The notes under the pieces were generated by a model, which made no database searches, had not been told where the DNA came from, and was given only the letters and a program-made list of their open reading frames with translations. 64,000 nucleotides of DNA from positions 14,772,696 to 14,836,695 of the forward strand of contig OX465107.1 of NCBI GenBank assembly GCA_949987565.1, given 5' to 3'. A program made the translations under genes and the position numbers. Positions 1-11,819 of the stretch are shown here, one piece after another. Numbering within the stretch: the first letter of the stretch is position 1; each line of letters begins with the position of its first letter. The DNA is from Luidia sarsii. Taxonomy: Eukaryota; Echinodermata; Asteroidea; Paxillosida; Luidiidae.

Positions 1-126
1 GAATGCCTTCCTGTCTTTTGCCATGGTTATCGATCCATGCTGAGTCATTTTTCTTGATCTTTATCCAAGAATTTTTTCAGACTATTGAAAGGTGTTTTGT
101 CGCCTTTGGCTTTCTGTCTATTACAG

Positions 127-226
127 GAAAGATTTTGGCGGTCAGGTGAGATATCGTGACGGTCAGAATGTAGACATCCATCCTCCTCCAGCAGGCAGAC
201 CAGTAGAATCCTCCTCCATCTACGAG
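127..226 (+). CDS. Penultimate coding exon, cytoplasmic tail of unidentified receptor-like protein
   Basis: A 100-base exon bounded by a pyrimidine-rich acceptor ending TTACAG and a donor GAG|GTAGGG. It enters with one base of a split codon and leaves in phase 0, which matches the next exon at 1795. It encodes about 33 polar residues, including RYRDGQNVDIHPPPAGRPVE and SSSIYE at its end. No domain is visible. The upstream exons lie outside the window, so signal peptide, ectodomain and any membrane segment cannot be seen. Its role as a tail segment is inferred from the motifs in the following exon. Confidence 0.65.
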
Positions 227-429
227 GTAGGGAGTTCTGTCTTCATTCATTTACTTCTCATCTCAATAATCTAAAGACTGTCAAGATACAGCTACTTGAA
301 CATTCTTCATCATAACGGTGTATTTGTCCATGCCATGTCACCCAAGTGCTGAGGCATTAAAAGGTAAAAGCTAAAAATGACATGTATAAGATTGAAAAAA
401 GTTCACATGACTGAAGAACCAAGTGGAAT

Positions 430-497
430 GTTTGCAGTGACACCATGTAACACATCTCTTTTGAGATGGAGTGTTGCTCTGAAAAGAGCCTGTAGTT
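430..497. repeat. Decayed relic of fold-back family 2
   Basis: The stretch beginning TTTGCAGTGACACCATGTAAC and running to CTCTGAAAAGAGCC parallels the outer left arm of the full family-2 copies at 44002 and 58442 (TTTGCGGTGACACCATGTAT to TTCTGAAAAGAACC), with many substitutions. No partner arm is recognisable. Confidence 0.35.
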
Positions 498-1355
498 CAA
501 TGTTTTGTGCAGTGTGTATACTGTCCCCGTTGTCAGGAGATAAGTTGGTGTTTGTTGGATGAGGAAGTGTGGTCCTGAGAAGATACCTGTTAGTAGAAAC
601 TTGCCATTCTGCCCTGATCAGATGACAGCCATGATCATTTACACCGTGTTTTACACTTGATCCTGCGAGGGCGATCATCGTGCGATCAATGCGCGATCAA
701 AGATGAACGTAAATGCTCCTGCGACCAGGAACGGATCCCCTTGATCCGATCCACCTCTCGGGAAGGATCTGATCCAGGTCGGATCCCGTGTGCGGGATCA
801 ACGTTTGAGTGTAAACGTGACTTTGGTCCTTGTCAGAGGAAGTATGCAAGACTTGGGATAGGAGCGTGTTGATATTATAGACAAATTGTAAATCACTAAA
901 ATTTAGGCATTGGAGGCCTCCACAGAAGACAGTGAATATAGAAACTACCCTGTATCAGTGCTGAAAATCAAAACATACAAATACGAACAAAGGCAATGAC
1001 AAGATTCAGCAACACAGGTCAGCCTGTACCACTGCAGGCTTTCCTCTGATTGGTCTTCCTTTCTTTCACTCTTTCAAAGAGGGTTTGCCCTACTCAGTAT
1101 ATGATTAAAAAGAGGATTAATCTAGAAATAGCATTAATCCTATTCAGTTCGAGGGAATTAGGCTGAATTATTCCAAAGAGTACGATTTAATTCTTTGTCA
1201 AATGAAAAAGTGTGAAGTAAAACTTCTTAGCAAGAGGGAACATCTAAAGAAATTATTAATTTAGTAATGATTAAGTAAAATTATGAATATTAATTAGTGA
1301 TCGAAGAGTATATTGATTTAAAACAAACCATTTTATTTTCACGAAATTTATAAAG

Positions 1356-1512
1356 AAAATTAAATTGAGGGGGCCTGAGGTGTTCGGTTTGCCATTCTCA
1401 GGCTGTCGAGGAGAATGTCCTGGGATCGAAACGTCGGGCCCCTTAAATTTTGAGAGTTGAATATTAAACACTTTGATCAGTATGAATTTTGTAACATTGA
1501 CATTATCACAAG
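1356..1512 (+). repeat. Fold-back family 1, divergent copy
   Basis: Left side GGGGGCCTGAGGTGTTCGG and right side GGATCGAAACGTCGGGCCCC are imperfect inverted arms around a CATTCTC/GAGAATG core. The trailing TTTGTAACATTGACATTATCAC resembles the family tail (TTTGCAACATTTTTGTATATCAC). More diverged than the copies at 3455 and 4438. Confidence 0.5.
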
Positions 1513-1794
1513 GAAAATCAAAGTGTTTAAAATTTAATATTTATTTTGTAAATTAAATTAATTTTGTAAGGTAAATTAAAGCAGTGGACTCTAAACCCCA
1601 GAACAGTTTGAATCAATGTATTTGCTGTACCTGAGTCTCGTGATCCCATAAAAAGAGGCAAGCCCTCTCTGAATTACGTTCTCAACATCGCACAATCATA
1701 CCGGTATATTTCACGCTTTGTTGCGCATTTTTTGAGTTTCAATACTGTCCTTAGAAAGTCATTTGAAACCTGACGTCCTCTTTGTTGATTGCAG

Positions 1795-2070
1795 ACCACT
1801 CTGAGCCCTCAAGGCCCTGTCACCTTCGAGAACCCCAACTATCCCACCGTTGCCATCGGTGCTATGGGCGGGCCCACACCCGCACAGGCCAAGGATAAAG
1901 AGGCGTCTTACAACCCTGCCCTCTACCAGCCTGGCTACGATGCCGAAGCCATACCACACAAGGGCGGCATACCGAGTGGCATGGAGCCTGTGTACGATGA
2001 GCCACCCCCAGCATACACACCTAACAACCCTCCATCGATCCCACCAGACACCAAGGAACCTCGTCAGTAA
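1795..2070 (+). CDS. Last coding exon, tail with NPxY and PPxY motifs
   Basis: The acceptor TTGTTGATTGCAG precedes a phase-0 exon of 91 codons ending in TAA at 2068-2070. The product is low in complexity and rich in Pro, Tyr and Ala. Seen directly: FENPNY at 1825-1842, an NPxY-type motif of the kind read by PTB-domain endocytic adaptors such as Dab2; then ASYNPALYQPGY; then DEPPPAY, with the PPxY motif at 2005-2016, of the kind read by WW domains of Nedd4-type ubiquitin ligases. This pairing is typical of cytoplasmic tails of single-pass receptors, LDL-receptor relatives among them, but nothing here identifies the ectodomain. A strictly intracellular adaptor is an alternative. The gene is convergent with the nuclear receptor at 11569. 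The first clear AATAAA downstream is at 4677-4682, so the end of the 3' UTR is unresolved. Confidence 0.75.
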   Translation, partial: TTLSPQGPVTFENPNYPTVAIGAMGGPTPAQAKDKEASYNPALYQPGYDAEAIPHKGGIPSGMEPVYDEPPPAYTPNNPPSIPPDTKEPRQ

Positions 2071-3441
2071 GCGGATGGAAATCCAAGCAAGACATCTTTG
2101 CTGAGCATAGCCTAGCAACAAGTAACATCCCTAACCCTAACACGAAAGATATATTGAGCGTATGGTTTTGAACAATTATTTCTGAATGATTTATCAGTGC
2201 TGTTTGTCATATATCTGCAAGATTTTTCATAAACATAAATTGTTCTTACCCCAAGTCTTTCTTTTCTAATGGTCTTAGATTTTTAATGGAATTACTTTTT
2301 CTATTACTGCTGATGTAAAGCGGATCAGATACGTTTTAGCTTTTATAACTTTCTCACTTTTCACGTACAATTAAGCCCTTTTTTCCCTTGCTTGTTTCAT
2401 TCCAAATTGAGCTGCAACAAAGTCTGGAGATAGATAGCTCAGCAATAATTACAAATGGCTGATGTACTGTACTTAAAATGTCAACTAAGGCTAACATGAA
2501 TGGCCAGTTTACCTGCCATGACTTGAAGATTGACTCAGCTTTAGGGTATAATCCGTAAGACATGAGCTTTTCCTCTAAGGGTAGTTAATTGCTCCAGTCC
2601 AACCAGTCTAAGTGTACTACGCATTACATGATCTCATTTACAATTACAAGTGTAGGTCTGACTTAACAGCTTCAGAGTGTTTGAATTGCTGAATATTGGT
2701 TACTGGCAACATGGCTGGGTTTGGAAACTGTTATAGGAGGAAATACATGAATGTCAAGTCTGGTCACAGCTTGATTATCGCCTTTTTGCAGATCCCTAGA
2801 TTACACACGGAAACAGGCTTTGTCCTTGTCTCACCAAACCTGAATATGCAATGATGGTTTGTCACTGAACTGGAATTCTTTGTTGCAAGCAGAGAATTCA
2901 CCAGGAGACTGCGTATGTCAAGTATGGGCTCATAAAGCCGTGTGACATTGTAGAGGTGGAGGGAAATCAAACCAAGATCCTGAGCGTAAGCATTTTGTTT
3001 TGTGAAGTGTCTCAGAGCAGTGTAGCAGTGTTTGACAGGGGCATTGTACCAACTCAACTCTATATTTCATGCTGCGAATGAACACAGCAGTGTCTTCACA
3101 TGTAGTAGTCCTGGCAACTGTTGCACCAATTTCATTGCAACGATTCGTCTTCATTGCTTTCAAATGACAGTTGGAATCAATCAGTCACAAGCTTACATTA
3201 ATTAACTATTGTATTATTATGATTAAAAAAAAAAAAAATGTAAATTCCGACAATGAATTAAGTGCCTTATTGAAAACATTCTAAAGATATTAGAATTTGT
3301 TCAAAGTGCTTTCACCGTGATAATTTTTCTTATGCAGTTTCTATTTTTCCATTACAAACTTGAAACAAACAAAAGGTCATTCTTACTCGTGCCGTTTTAA
3401 AAGTATATTTTGCTATTTGGAAATTGTAAAGATACTTTATT

Positions 3442-3627
3442 ATAAGTGGTTTTACTTCAAATTTAGTGGGCCTGACGTTTCGATCCTAGCAGGACTTTTC
3501 TCAAAGGCTGAGAAAGGTCCTGCTAGGATCGAAACTTCAGGTCCACTAAATTTGAAGATTTACATTTTGGTAATTTTAGTCAGTAAGCAGTTTGCAACAT
3601 TGTTGTATATCACCATAAGTGGTTTTA
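3442..3627 (+). mobile_element. Fold-back family 1 copy with 13-base target duplication
   Basis: The 13-mer ATAAGTGGTTTTA occurs at 3442-3454 and again at 3615-3627. Between them lie inverted arms (AAATTTAGTGGGCCTGACG to CAGGTCCACTAAATTT) enclosing a short loop, followed by a one-sided AT-rich tail of about 60 bases (TTTTGGTAATTTTAGTCAGT to TGTATATCACC). The direct repeats fit a duplicated insertion site, so 3455-3614 is the inserted unit. It has no coding capacity. Confidence 0.85.
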
Positions 3628-4424
3628 ATTATAGACTGACAATGCCAGGCGTACATTTTCATGCAAAGTTTTCCCATAGCATCATCTGACACAGTTTTAG
3701 GGCAGTTCTAATGAAATAATGGCTAATATAGTCACATGACCCTTACATGGCAGTAGACGTGGCTCAGTCAACTCGGCACAATTTTGAAAAAATGAAAGAA
3801 ATCAATTTGTTTCACTCTGTGAGTAAGTGTCACAGAGATGTCCAATCTGGCATGCACTGCTATGTCTTTGGTCAATGGTGCAAGTTACTTGGGATAGTCC
3901 TGCAACATTCTGTAGCCTCTAAAGAAACTCTCCAGCTTGTTACCTTTTTGGTTTACATAAAAGTGTACCCGTGGCATTAGCCTTTAATCACCATTTTTCT
4001 TGTTTGTTTACATTTTATGAATTGGAATTGTTTAGAAGCAATACTATTTTATTAATTAATACTTACCGGTATAAGGTTTTGAGAGTTACTGGGTTTTTTT
4101 TTGGGGGGGGGGGTTTTGGGGGGGGGGGCAAAGGGAACTGATTATCAGCCTGAGCCTGCTGTAGACTGCAATCTGACTGAGTTTTGAATATGGAACATTC
4201 CTGTGTGGCAGTCATGGGCATTGACTACATGTAGTAGCCCTGTGCAGAGTGGTTAAGATAACTCAGTAGGCAGGTTGTATTCAATCATATTCATACCTGT
4301 GTCTTTCAGAAAAGATTTTATTTGTGATTTTTTTAGACTTGTAATTTATATGCTGCTAGACTTTCTCTATGCTGGATTTAAAAAAAAAACCTGTTTTACC
4401 CAAATTGAATGCAACATTTTTAAT

Positions 4425-4616
4425 ATAATTATCTGAGTCTCAAAATTTAGTGGGCCTGACGTTTCGATCCTAGCAGGACCTTTCTCAAAGGCAGGGCCTT
4501 TGAGAAAGGTCCTGCTAGGATCGAAACGTCAGGCCCACTAAATTTTGAGATTTGCATTTTGGTAATTTTAGTCAGTAAGCAGTTTGCAACATTTTTGTAT
4601 ATCATAATTATCTGAG
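4425..4616 (+). mobile_element. Fold-back family 1, best-preserved copy with 13-base target duplication
   Basis: ATAATTATCTGAG is present at 4425-4437 and 4604-4616. The insert 4438-4603 (166 bases) starts TCTCAAAATTTAGTGGGCC, has near-perfect arms of about 55 bases around an AGG loop, and ends with the family tail TAAGCAGTTTGCAAC...TATATC. The right arm contains the hammerhead-like arrangement detailed in the findings: GGGCCT 4494-4499, core 4500-4506, stem II 4508-4522, GAAAC 4523-4527, GTC 4528-4530, AGGCCC 4531-4536. Confidence 0.9.
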
Positions 4617-4869
4617 AGTACTTTTATGGCAAAAGTGTTAAGATTATAGAGTACTGTTGTATATAGATTGATCAAGAATAAACCTTAGTTTTATACATGC
4701 AATTTTTTTTATGTACCGGTATTTTAAATACAGAAGAATGTATCAAGTAATCAATTCCAGGAAAAGAGTTGAGGAGCTGTATGCTTTAAAGAAATCAGAT
4801 TGATCCTGCTTGAATACAGGTTAGAGGTACCGGTAGCGGATTTAGATGTGTATGGAATTTTTGAATGAT

Positions 4870-5033
4870 GTTAAAGTCTTGACATCTTGATCCTATAGCA
4901 GGACCTTTCTCAAAGGCAGAAAGGTCCTGCTGGGATCGAATCATCAGGCCCTGTACAATTATTGAGATTTTCATTTTGGTCATTTTAGTCGTTTGTAACC
5001 AGTTTGCAACTTGTTTGTATGTTACTGTTTGGG
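4870..5033 (+). repeat. Fold-back family 1, degenerate copy
   Basis: GATCCTATAGCAGGACCTTT and AAGGTCCTGCTGGGATCGAA form the inverted inner arms. The outer arms have decayed (GTCTTGACATCTTGATCC against GAATCATCAGGCCC). The tail CATTTTGGTCATTTTAGTCG...CAGTTTGCAACTTG matches the family tail. It is the third copy within 1.6 kb. Confidence 0.75.
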
Positions 5034-8000
5034 CTTTTAGTAAGGCCACCTCTATGTGGATGTACAGGGATTGTAAGTCCATTTGCTCGCAGGATGTCTG
5101 AATACCTGGATCTTGCCGAAGGAGCTGTCATTCATTCCTGCCTGTCTTACCATATCTTGGAGGTTGATAGGCTCCTTGGTCTACCCAGGTGTTAGTATTC
5201 TTGACCGTAGTGATGCCATTGGGTACATCTCCTTTAAGTCCTGGCCAGTGCATCTGTCAATCTAAGAGTTAACCCAAGGCAGACATCTTACATTTAGGGA
5301 TGTTCTTAAGCAGTCTTAAGGTTTCAATAAGACAGGTGTATAAGGTCTTAATGCCTTGGTTAGCCCTAGGCAGTCTTAAGTGGCTTCTTGGTCAGGCTGA
5401 TTTATTATCCATAAATGCATCCACCTGCAGATGTCCAAATAAACCTGTTAAATGTTTCTAGTTGATTAAGCTTCAAGCCCTTAAAAGAAGTAGTTTATAT
5501 TTGACACTCGTTTATTTGCAAGTTTGGTGAGTTTTTTGTCTAGAATTTCCAGATTAAGTCCTTAACAACTCCACAACTCCATAGCAAAGATTCAATTCTA
5601 ATATGAAGGAAGCAAAATGGTATGGTTGTGAACGATTTGGCATCCGGACCACATAACTGCTTACATTTTTTATAACGTAATTCCTTCATTGATCATTGGG
5701 TAAAGACATTGAAATGATATGACCTGTTCACCAAAATGCTCCTTACAGCTTTTACTCTTTAGTGACAGTTTTTAGAGACAGTGAATGAAATAAGACTGGT
5801 TTATCAGTACTTAATCCTTGACTCCCTTTCAAAATCCAAGGTCAAAATCGAGCATTTGAGAGTTAAACTTGGATTTTATCCACCATTTTTCTTGAATATA
5901 CATGTATGAATGAAATGGTTATGAAATGACCCTGTAAGTAGTATACAAATCTCTTACATGTAGATCATTGGAAAGTACCAAAATTATGGGTTTTTATGAC
6001 ATTTAAGATATTTAATGTACTTGTTGAAAGTACTTAAGGGATATTTTTTTCTGTAGATATGATCTGTACACATTGATTAATTATGATTATGAGCACTATT
6101 TTCCGATATTGTTTTAATGAGGTGTATGTATGCAAGAAATATGAGCATTGAATAAATACCAGATCTATATTTAAAACTGGCTGTTGTGTAGCTGTGTAGC
6201 AAGGCTCTAAGTTCAATTACGAAGATAGATATTTACACGCGTGTGTAACTATTCAATTCATGAATATAATTATACAGAATATTGGGATTTTTAACTTGAA
6301 AATCTGCACCAAAGATAGAATTTAACGTCACACAGGGTTTGGTTAAATGAGAGGTTAAACCATTATGTCATTATATTGTGTGCAATATGAAATTTCAATT
6401 CCAATTAATTTCTGGGTAATTAGTTAATCAAATGAAGACACAATTAGAAATGAAAGAAACTATGGACTTCAAGCAAATATTTACACTGTACTCTGTTCGG
6501 TTCTTATTCACACAAATGGCCAGAATAGGCAGTCATTAAGATACAATTGTAATCATACTTACATTACTACAAGATGAATTCTACCCGGACAGAGGTTCAA
6601 TCCCAACCCTCCTGTTACATGGATAAGTGAATGACAGGTGGCCTTTAATGTAAGAGGGAAATATGTCAAAAGGGATAAAGCCCAAGGGCCACTACAATCC
6701 TGTTTCTTGAAGGAATGCTTCCACACTTTCCCATCTATTTCCCCAGAGCTTGTTTAATGCGTGGGCAATTTGTCAAGACTGGTGAAACAAGGATTGTGAT
6801 AAAGCGTTGTCTTCATAGGCTCTCAGATCTTGCTAATTCATTGAGGAATTTGCATTAACAACTCCGTTGGTCAGTATGTTAGACACCTGACCAAACCATC
6901 TCCAATTCAAAAACAAGTGAGAGAGACGAATGAATCAAAGTTGAATGAGAAATCAAGGAGTTCACTTGCTAGTTTGCATTTGATTCCTGTGCAATTCCTC
7001 AGAATAACAGATCGGATTTCCAGCTTCAGTTTGCAAAAACAATTTCAAAAGGGAGAGTAGAAATCACCATGAAAACAAAAATGTTTGAGGTAATAGGTCA
7101 ACATGGCATTTGAGGTACATTTGATGCATCACCACATGATTCTGTTGTGAGCGTAAATGGTAACCATGGTTTTCTGATAATGCTCTTTTTTTGGGGGGGG
7201 GGGTAACCAAGTTACCATTGAAATATAAGGACACAATGTCTTCACTTCAATGAGAGACTGTTCAGGAAAGATCTGAAAACAACTATCTGATTTTGGCAGT
7301 GTATCCTCCGTCAACCCAACAAACCAATGAAAACAGACATGCATGTGGACAATGCTAAACCTCATGAATAATCCATATATCCATGCCCAGCCTTTGAAAC
7401 CTGACATATTGGTGAGTGTCTACAACTGAAAACACTGACTAATTAACACAGTTTCTTAATTAACTCAATTACATAATCCATGAGAGACAGGATTCATTTT
7501 CGTATACTGTACACAGTTACACAAACTTAAAGGTCTACAAACTACTATTTTTATATTGACATTGTTAAGTTTACACTTGGTGCATTTTGTTTTAAATAGA
7601 AAACGTCAGTCTTAAAAACAGATGTTGATTAACACAAAGTCTATATACATGGCTTATAATTATCATACCCAGTTGTTCCTCTTGACTATTTTAAAAATAT
7701 TTACAATATATCCCATTTTATATCATAATGAAAACAGCTAAAACCTATTTACCTGCGAAATTCAATTTGACATTTTGGGCTTGAAGAGTGCCTTAACAAT
7801 AAGCCGTGAAAAGCACTCTATCATTTCCAATATCACATGATCCAAACGTTTTGTCACTGTTTCTTCGATAGCATGTATTATCAAAATTAATATGAGATAT
7901 ATCATAGTTGATTTCAAGCCAAGTGAAGTTGTGTCTAAAAAAAAAAATGGTAAAAAAACAAAAACAAATATAAATCTTTTTCTGAAAGAGGGGATAACTT

Positions 8001-9539
8001 GATTCAACCTCTGGATATAGAAATACAGGCTGATTTGATGGTAAACTTCAATTAATTATCACATGATGATGCTTCACATCATACACAATATCACCTCCTG
8101 GTTTTACACCTTACAAAATAAATGACATCCCGTGGAAAATGACAGTGAGAAAGGCCTGCTTCTCTGAAACACTCCCTCCTTTCCTATTAACCCCTGACCC
8201 TAGCATTGTCAACTTTATACACATAAGAGTCTGGGGAATGGTCTACCCAACTTGCCAATAAGCCAATTACAATCTGATCCTTTCTTAGCTGACAGGAAGG
8301 TCAAATCTTCCAATCTACACTCATATAATCAGCAAAGGATGTTTCAATGATGTGGAAATCATAACAGCTGAAACTGGCTCCAACATCTTGATGGTTTGGC
8401 TGGATGGACAATGGGCAGGGAGAGGCATCAATAATAACTACAACTAAAATCCACAGTATCTACTGAAATTGAGGTCAACGTTCAAAGTTAAAGGGTCAAA
8501 CTTGCAAGTTCAGAGTGCAGTGCGTGACCTCATGAATACTTCATTTAAGGTCTGATTGACCTAATCTATATAAAAACACCTATAATTGCAGCAAATTCCA
8601 ACTCTCTCTACCTCTCAAAAGATGAAAAATAATAAATCACAAATCATAAAAAAGAATTACGTTAATTTTTTGAAGTTCTGCTGCAAAGCAATGGCAGTTA
8701 AACAGATTCTTAGACGGCATTGTAAACATTAATTATGATTTTGTTTGAAACACACCCCAAGAATCCAGCCTGAAAAGATGATGGAGATGAGTGAAGGATG
8801 TTTTGCATAATGGTAGTGCTGGATTCCGCAGAGGTTTGAGTTGAGGATAAAGAGACCCAAAGAATGAGTTGTAAAATTTCAACGATGATAGAGTGACACA
8901 TTGTGTCTTTGTATCGGCTGTCTTCAATGAAGACTTGGGTGACTAGTTCACTGCCAATGAAACACATCTCAGTCTTTTCTTCCTCATAGACTGAAGAAAT
9001 ATCAAATTGAAATGAGAGAAATGATACAAAAACCAGCTCCGATTCTAAATTAAACAAATAGATTGAAAAACTCCATTAGAATATAACAACAGCATTGGTT
9101 TGAACAATTTCAGTTCGGGGATATTCCATATCCAGACTTTACATACAATACTCTATCAAGAGCCTGAACATATACATTAGAAAAACTGTATAGTGATGGA
9201 GTCTAAGATGTGACCCATAACCTATGACCTTTAACCCTAACGTGGCTATTTCCTTCAGCTGCACTCTGCACATCCAACCTATGTGTATCACTGGACTAAA
9301 GACCGTAGATAGTTAATTTCCGATGCACTAATCTAATCACAGTGGACACGACAGACATCTCCAATAAGACAGCATTTCCAACTGCATTACATGCTTGCCA
9401 TTCCGTCACCCTCTATGTACAGTGTCATCAGTGTCTTATCTTACAGTATGCAACAAATACACAAACACATACACATTGTCTCTATTCAAAAAAAAAATCA
9501 AAAAAAAAAAATCGGCATCGCCCATCAAAAGGGGGACCC

Positions 9540-9553
9540 GTTGCCATAGTAAC
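9540..9553. promoter_or_regulatory. RFX X-box match
   Basis: GTTGCCATAGTAAC fits the imperfect-palindrome X-box (GTNRCC, short spacer, RGYAAC) bound by RFX factors, which commonly control ciliary genes. It lies between two convergent genes with no promoter recognised nearby, so its relevance is unknown. A chance match is possible. Confidence 0.35.
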
Positions 9554-10013
9554 TCGTCATGACAGTGACATGTGACCATGGTATAAGGCTATTGTGACTA
9601 TTGTGTGCATGCAATATAATGACCATCACAACAAAACAATTTCTGTTAACCAGTACAGTAACACACTGTATCGGTCTGTATGTAAATATATCTTTAACCT
9701 TTTTTCCTTCAAATGTTTGGCAAATATTTTAAAAATCTGTGTCCTCGGGACATTTCCTTTTCCTATACAAAACATTCAATCATCACAAATCCTACTATCT
9801 AAACTTTATATTTCAATTTGACAAAGGGAAACACAATGCATTATTTCTGCATATATTAAATTGAGACGTTTTAGTATTTCAGATATTGATGCCAACATTT
9901 CAAGTATCTGTTGGTGGTGTTTTTATAATTCCGAGTCAGTGGATGCGTAGAACTCAATATTGATCTAATTTTAGATTGTTTTAGGCTAATGCTATGGATT
10001 CTAAATATATCCC

Positions 10014-10019
10014 TTTATT
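10014..10019 (-). terminator. Candidate poly(A) signal of the nuclear receptor gene
   Basis: TTTATT on the plus strand is AATAAA on the minus strand. It is the first canonical signal met downstream of the receptor stop codon and would give a 3' UTR of about 1.55 kb. No transcript evidence is available. Confidence 0.3.
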
Positions 10020-11568
10020 TTAAACTAAAATAAACTCTATCAAATTTCAATTTCAGTTATTATCAATGAGATGTACAAACATTTTCCCCACAATTCTGCT
10101 GAGAAGTATCAGGGACGTATGTAAATGATCATGATTTCCTTGACCAATATAACCAAAGCAAGAGGATTTGAATGGGCCAATCAGATGCAAGCAAAGTGAA
10201 ACCATTTCATATATTGTGGCTCAGGAGTCAGGGTACTAGACAATGTCAGTCTAGAAATCTTCTATGTATAAAAAGAAAGCCTTACATTTACTACTTGATG
10301 GCATTATGCTTGTCCACAGCCAGCCCAGGGTGTGACTTCATTTGTCATGCAAACCATATACGAAAAAGGTAATCCTCAAAGAAGTTCTCCAAATCAAAAG
10401 AATTGAACATTTAGGCAAGGACATGTACTTCAAATTCTTACCAAATTTCAGTTAAATCATTGTAAACAAATGAACCAAAGAAATCAAAATAAAACCATTT
10501 ACTCCTTTACCCTTCCAATAATAGTCAACAAGATGATTTGTCTGTGATTTCCTGAACCTGTTCCAGACTGGACGAGGCAAAAGTGTTCCTTTTTGATCCC
10601 AATCCAAGGCCATAATTACCTTTTTCAAAATCAATTTGATTGCTCTTTTAAGGATTGGAGAAGTATGAAAGCCCCAAATAAAACAAAATCAATTGCTCTC
10701 TGACTTCAGGAGTGGTGGGTGATGAGAAATCACAATACAGTAATTACCGGGCATAATCAAACATGTTTGTTTTGGTAACACACTTTTTAAAGTGATTTCA
10801 ATCCTACAAGGTAGAGGTTTCCCTAGAGAAAACCAAAACATTTGTGACATGTCCAAACAAGCTCTATGATCTTGGACTGGAATATAATCGTTAAATTTCT
10901 ATAAAAAATAGACAATGAAAAAACAAACCCCTTTCTGCTTTGTTGGCAATTTGTATAAAAATGTATCCCACTGTTTAGCGTATTGTGTCCATAGAGTTTC
11001 GTGGGTGATTTGTGCAAACAATATATGGCCTTGTCAATAGAATGGGACATTTATGTCACCAATATCAGACTAAGGCAGTCACAACTTTTCAAACTGAGTG
11101 GCACATTCAATTTCAGCAAAAGATTGGCACAGCAAAACCGAGACTATAAATTCTGATGTCCGCATTGAACACGCTGAAGTAGATCCAGCAATTTCTAGGC
11201 GGACTATTCCAGGTCTGTCTATCCTGGACGATTTCAGGAAGATGGCAGCGGTCTTTTCAAGATCACGCTGTAATCCTCCGCCAAGAGATTCATATTCATT
11301 TTTTTTTTTTTTCAGTCCTTAATGAGATCAAATACTTTGTACAAAGATGGTTAAAATTGGTCAAGGAGTTAAGTTGGCTGATTGCTTCAGGAAAAGCACT
11401 CCCGATGGCCGGTAAAAATATAGCATCTAAATATTCAGGTTGGACTTGTACAGACCGCTCAGCCAGCAAACCGTTTGATTTAGGCGTGACTATTCGCAGC
11501 ATGGTAGTCCTGGGAGTAGATGACTGTCACCTCAGTGTCAGTGCCTGTATCCTGCGAAACCCTCTCTA

Positions 11569-11819
11569 CTATGAGTTGTTCAGGTCAAAGACTTCAGCGT
11601 GCAGCGCCGGGAACTGGAAGCCGGGAGACTTGATCTTGAGTTCCATGAGTCTGCGGATGTGTTCGGGGCCGATCTCTCTCAGCTTGGGGATGGTGGTCAG
11701 GAGCCGAGCGAACAGGCCCTGCTCGTCGGGGTGGTTCTGAGACACCTCGTAGTGCAGGGCATGTAGGAGGTCTAATTGCAGCTGCTTGACACGCTCACGG
11801 TTCTTCAGACCTGGTCGAT
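11569..11819 (-). CDS. NR1 receptor, last coding exon: ligand-binding domain helices 9-12 and stop
   Basis: The acceptor TTCTCCACCAG opens an exon that completes the split Asp codon of DRPGL, the conserved turn before helix 9. It encodes 82 further residues to a TAG at 11569-11571. Visible landmarks are RVKQLQLDLLHALHYEV (helix 9), SQNHPDEQGLFARLL (helix 9-10 region, similar in pattern to PPAR and E75), KLREIGPEHIRRLMEL (helix 10/11) and a terminal FPALHAEVFDLNNS. The segment LHAEVF fits the activation-helix pattern (hydrophobic pair, X, Glu, hydrophobic pair), with His at one hydrophobic position. Rev-erb receptors lack this helix, so the protein may bind coactivators. The chain ends five residues after AEVF, so there is no long F domain like that of E75. 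Confidence 0.95.

Larger units (their letters stand above)
2071..11568. other. Intergenic stretch between convergent genes, no gene recognised
   Basis: Short, AT-rich open frames with no family resemblance. The stretch holds the 3' flanks of both neighbouring genes, three fold-back copies between 3442 and 5033, poly-G runs near 4105-4128 and 7192-7202, an RFX X-box match at 9540-9553 and a candidate poly(A) signal for the receptor gene at 10014-10019. Confidence 0.7.

Noticed and set aside
4105..4128. Paired poly-G runs as a quadruplex regulator
   Set aside because: Similar G-runs recur in the window (about 7192, 20028, 26279, 52887, 54982) and behave as ordinary simple repeats.
11098..11322. 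Plus-strand frame of 74 codons below the receptor stop
   Set aside because: It lies antisense to the predicted 3' UTR, contains a T-run, and shows no recognisable motif.
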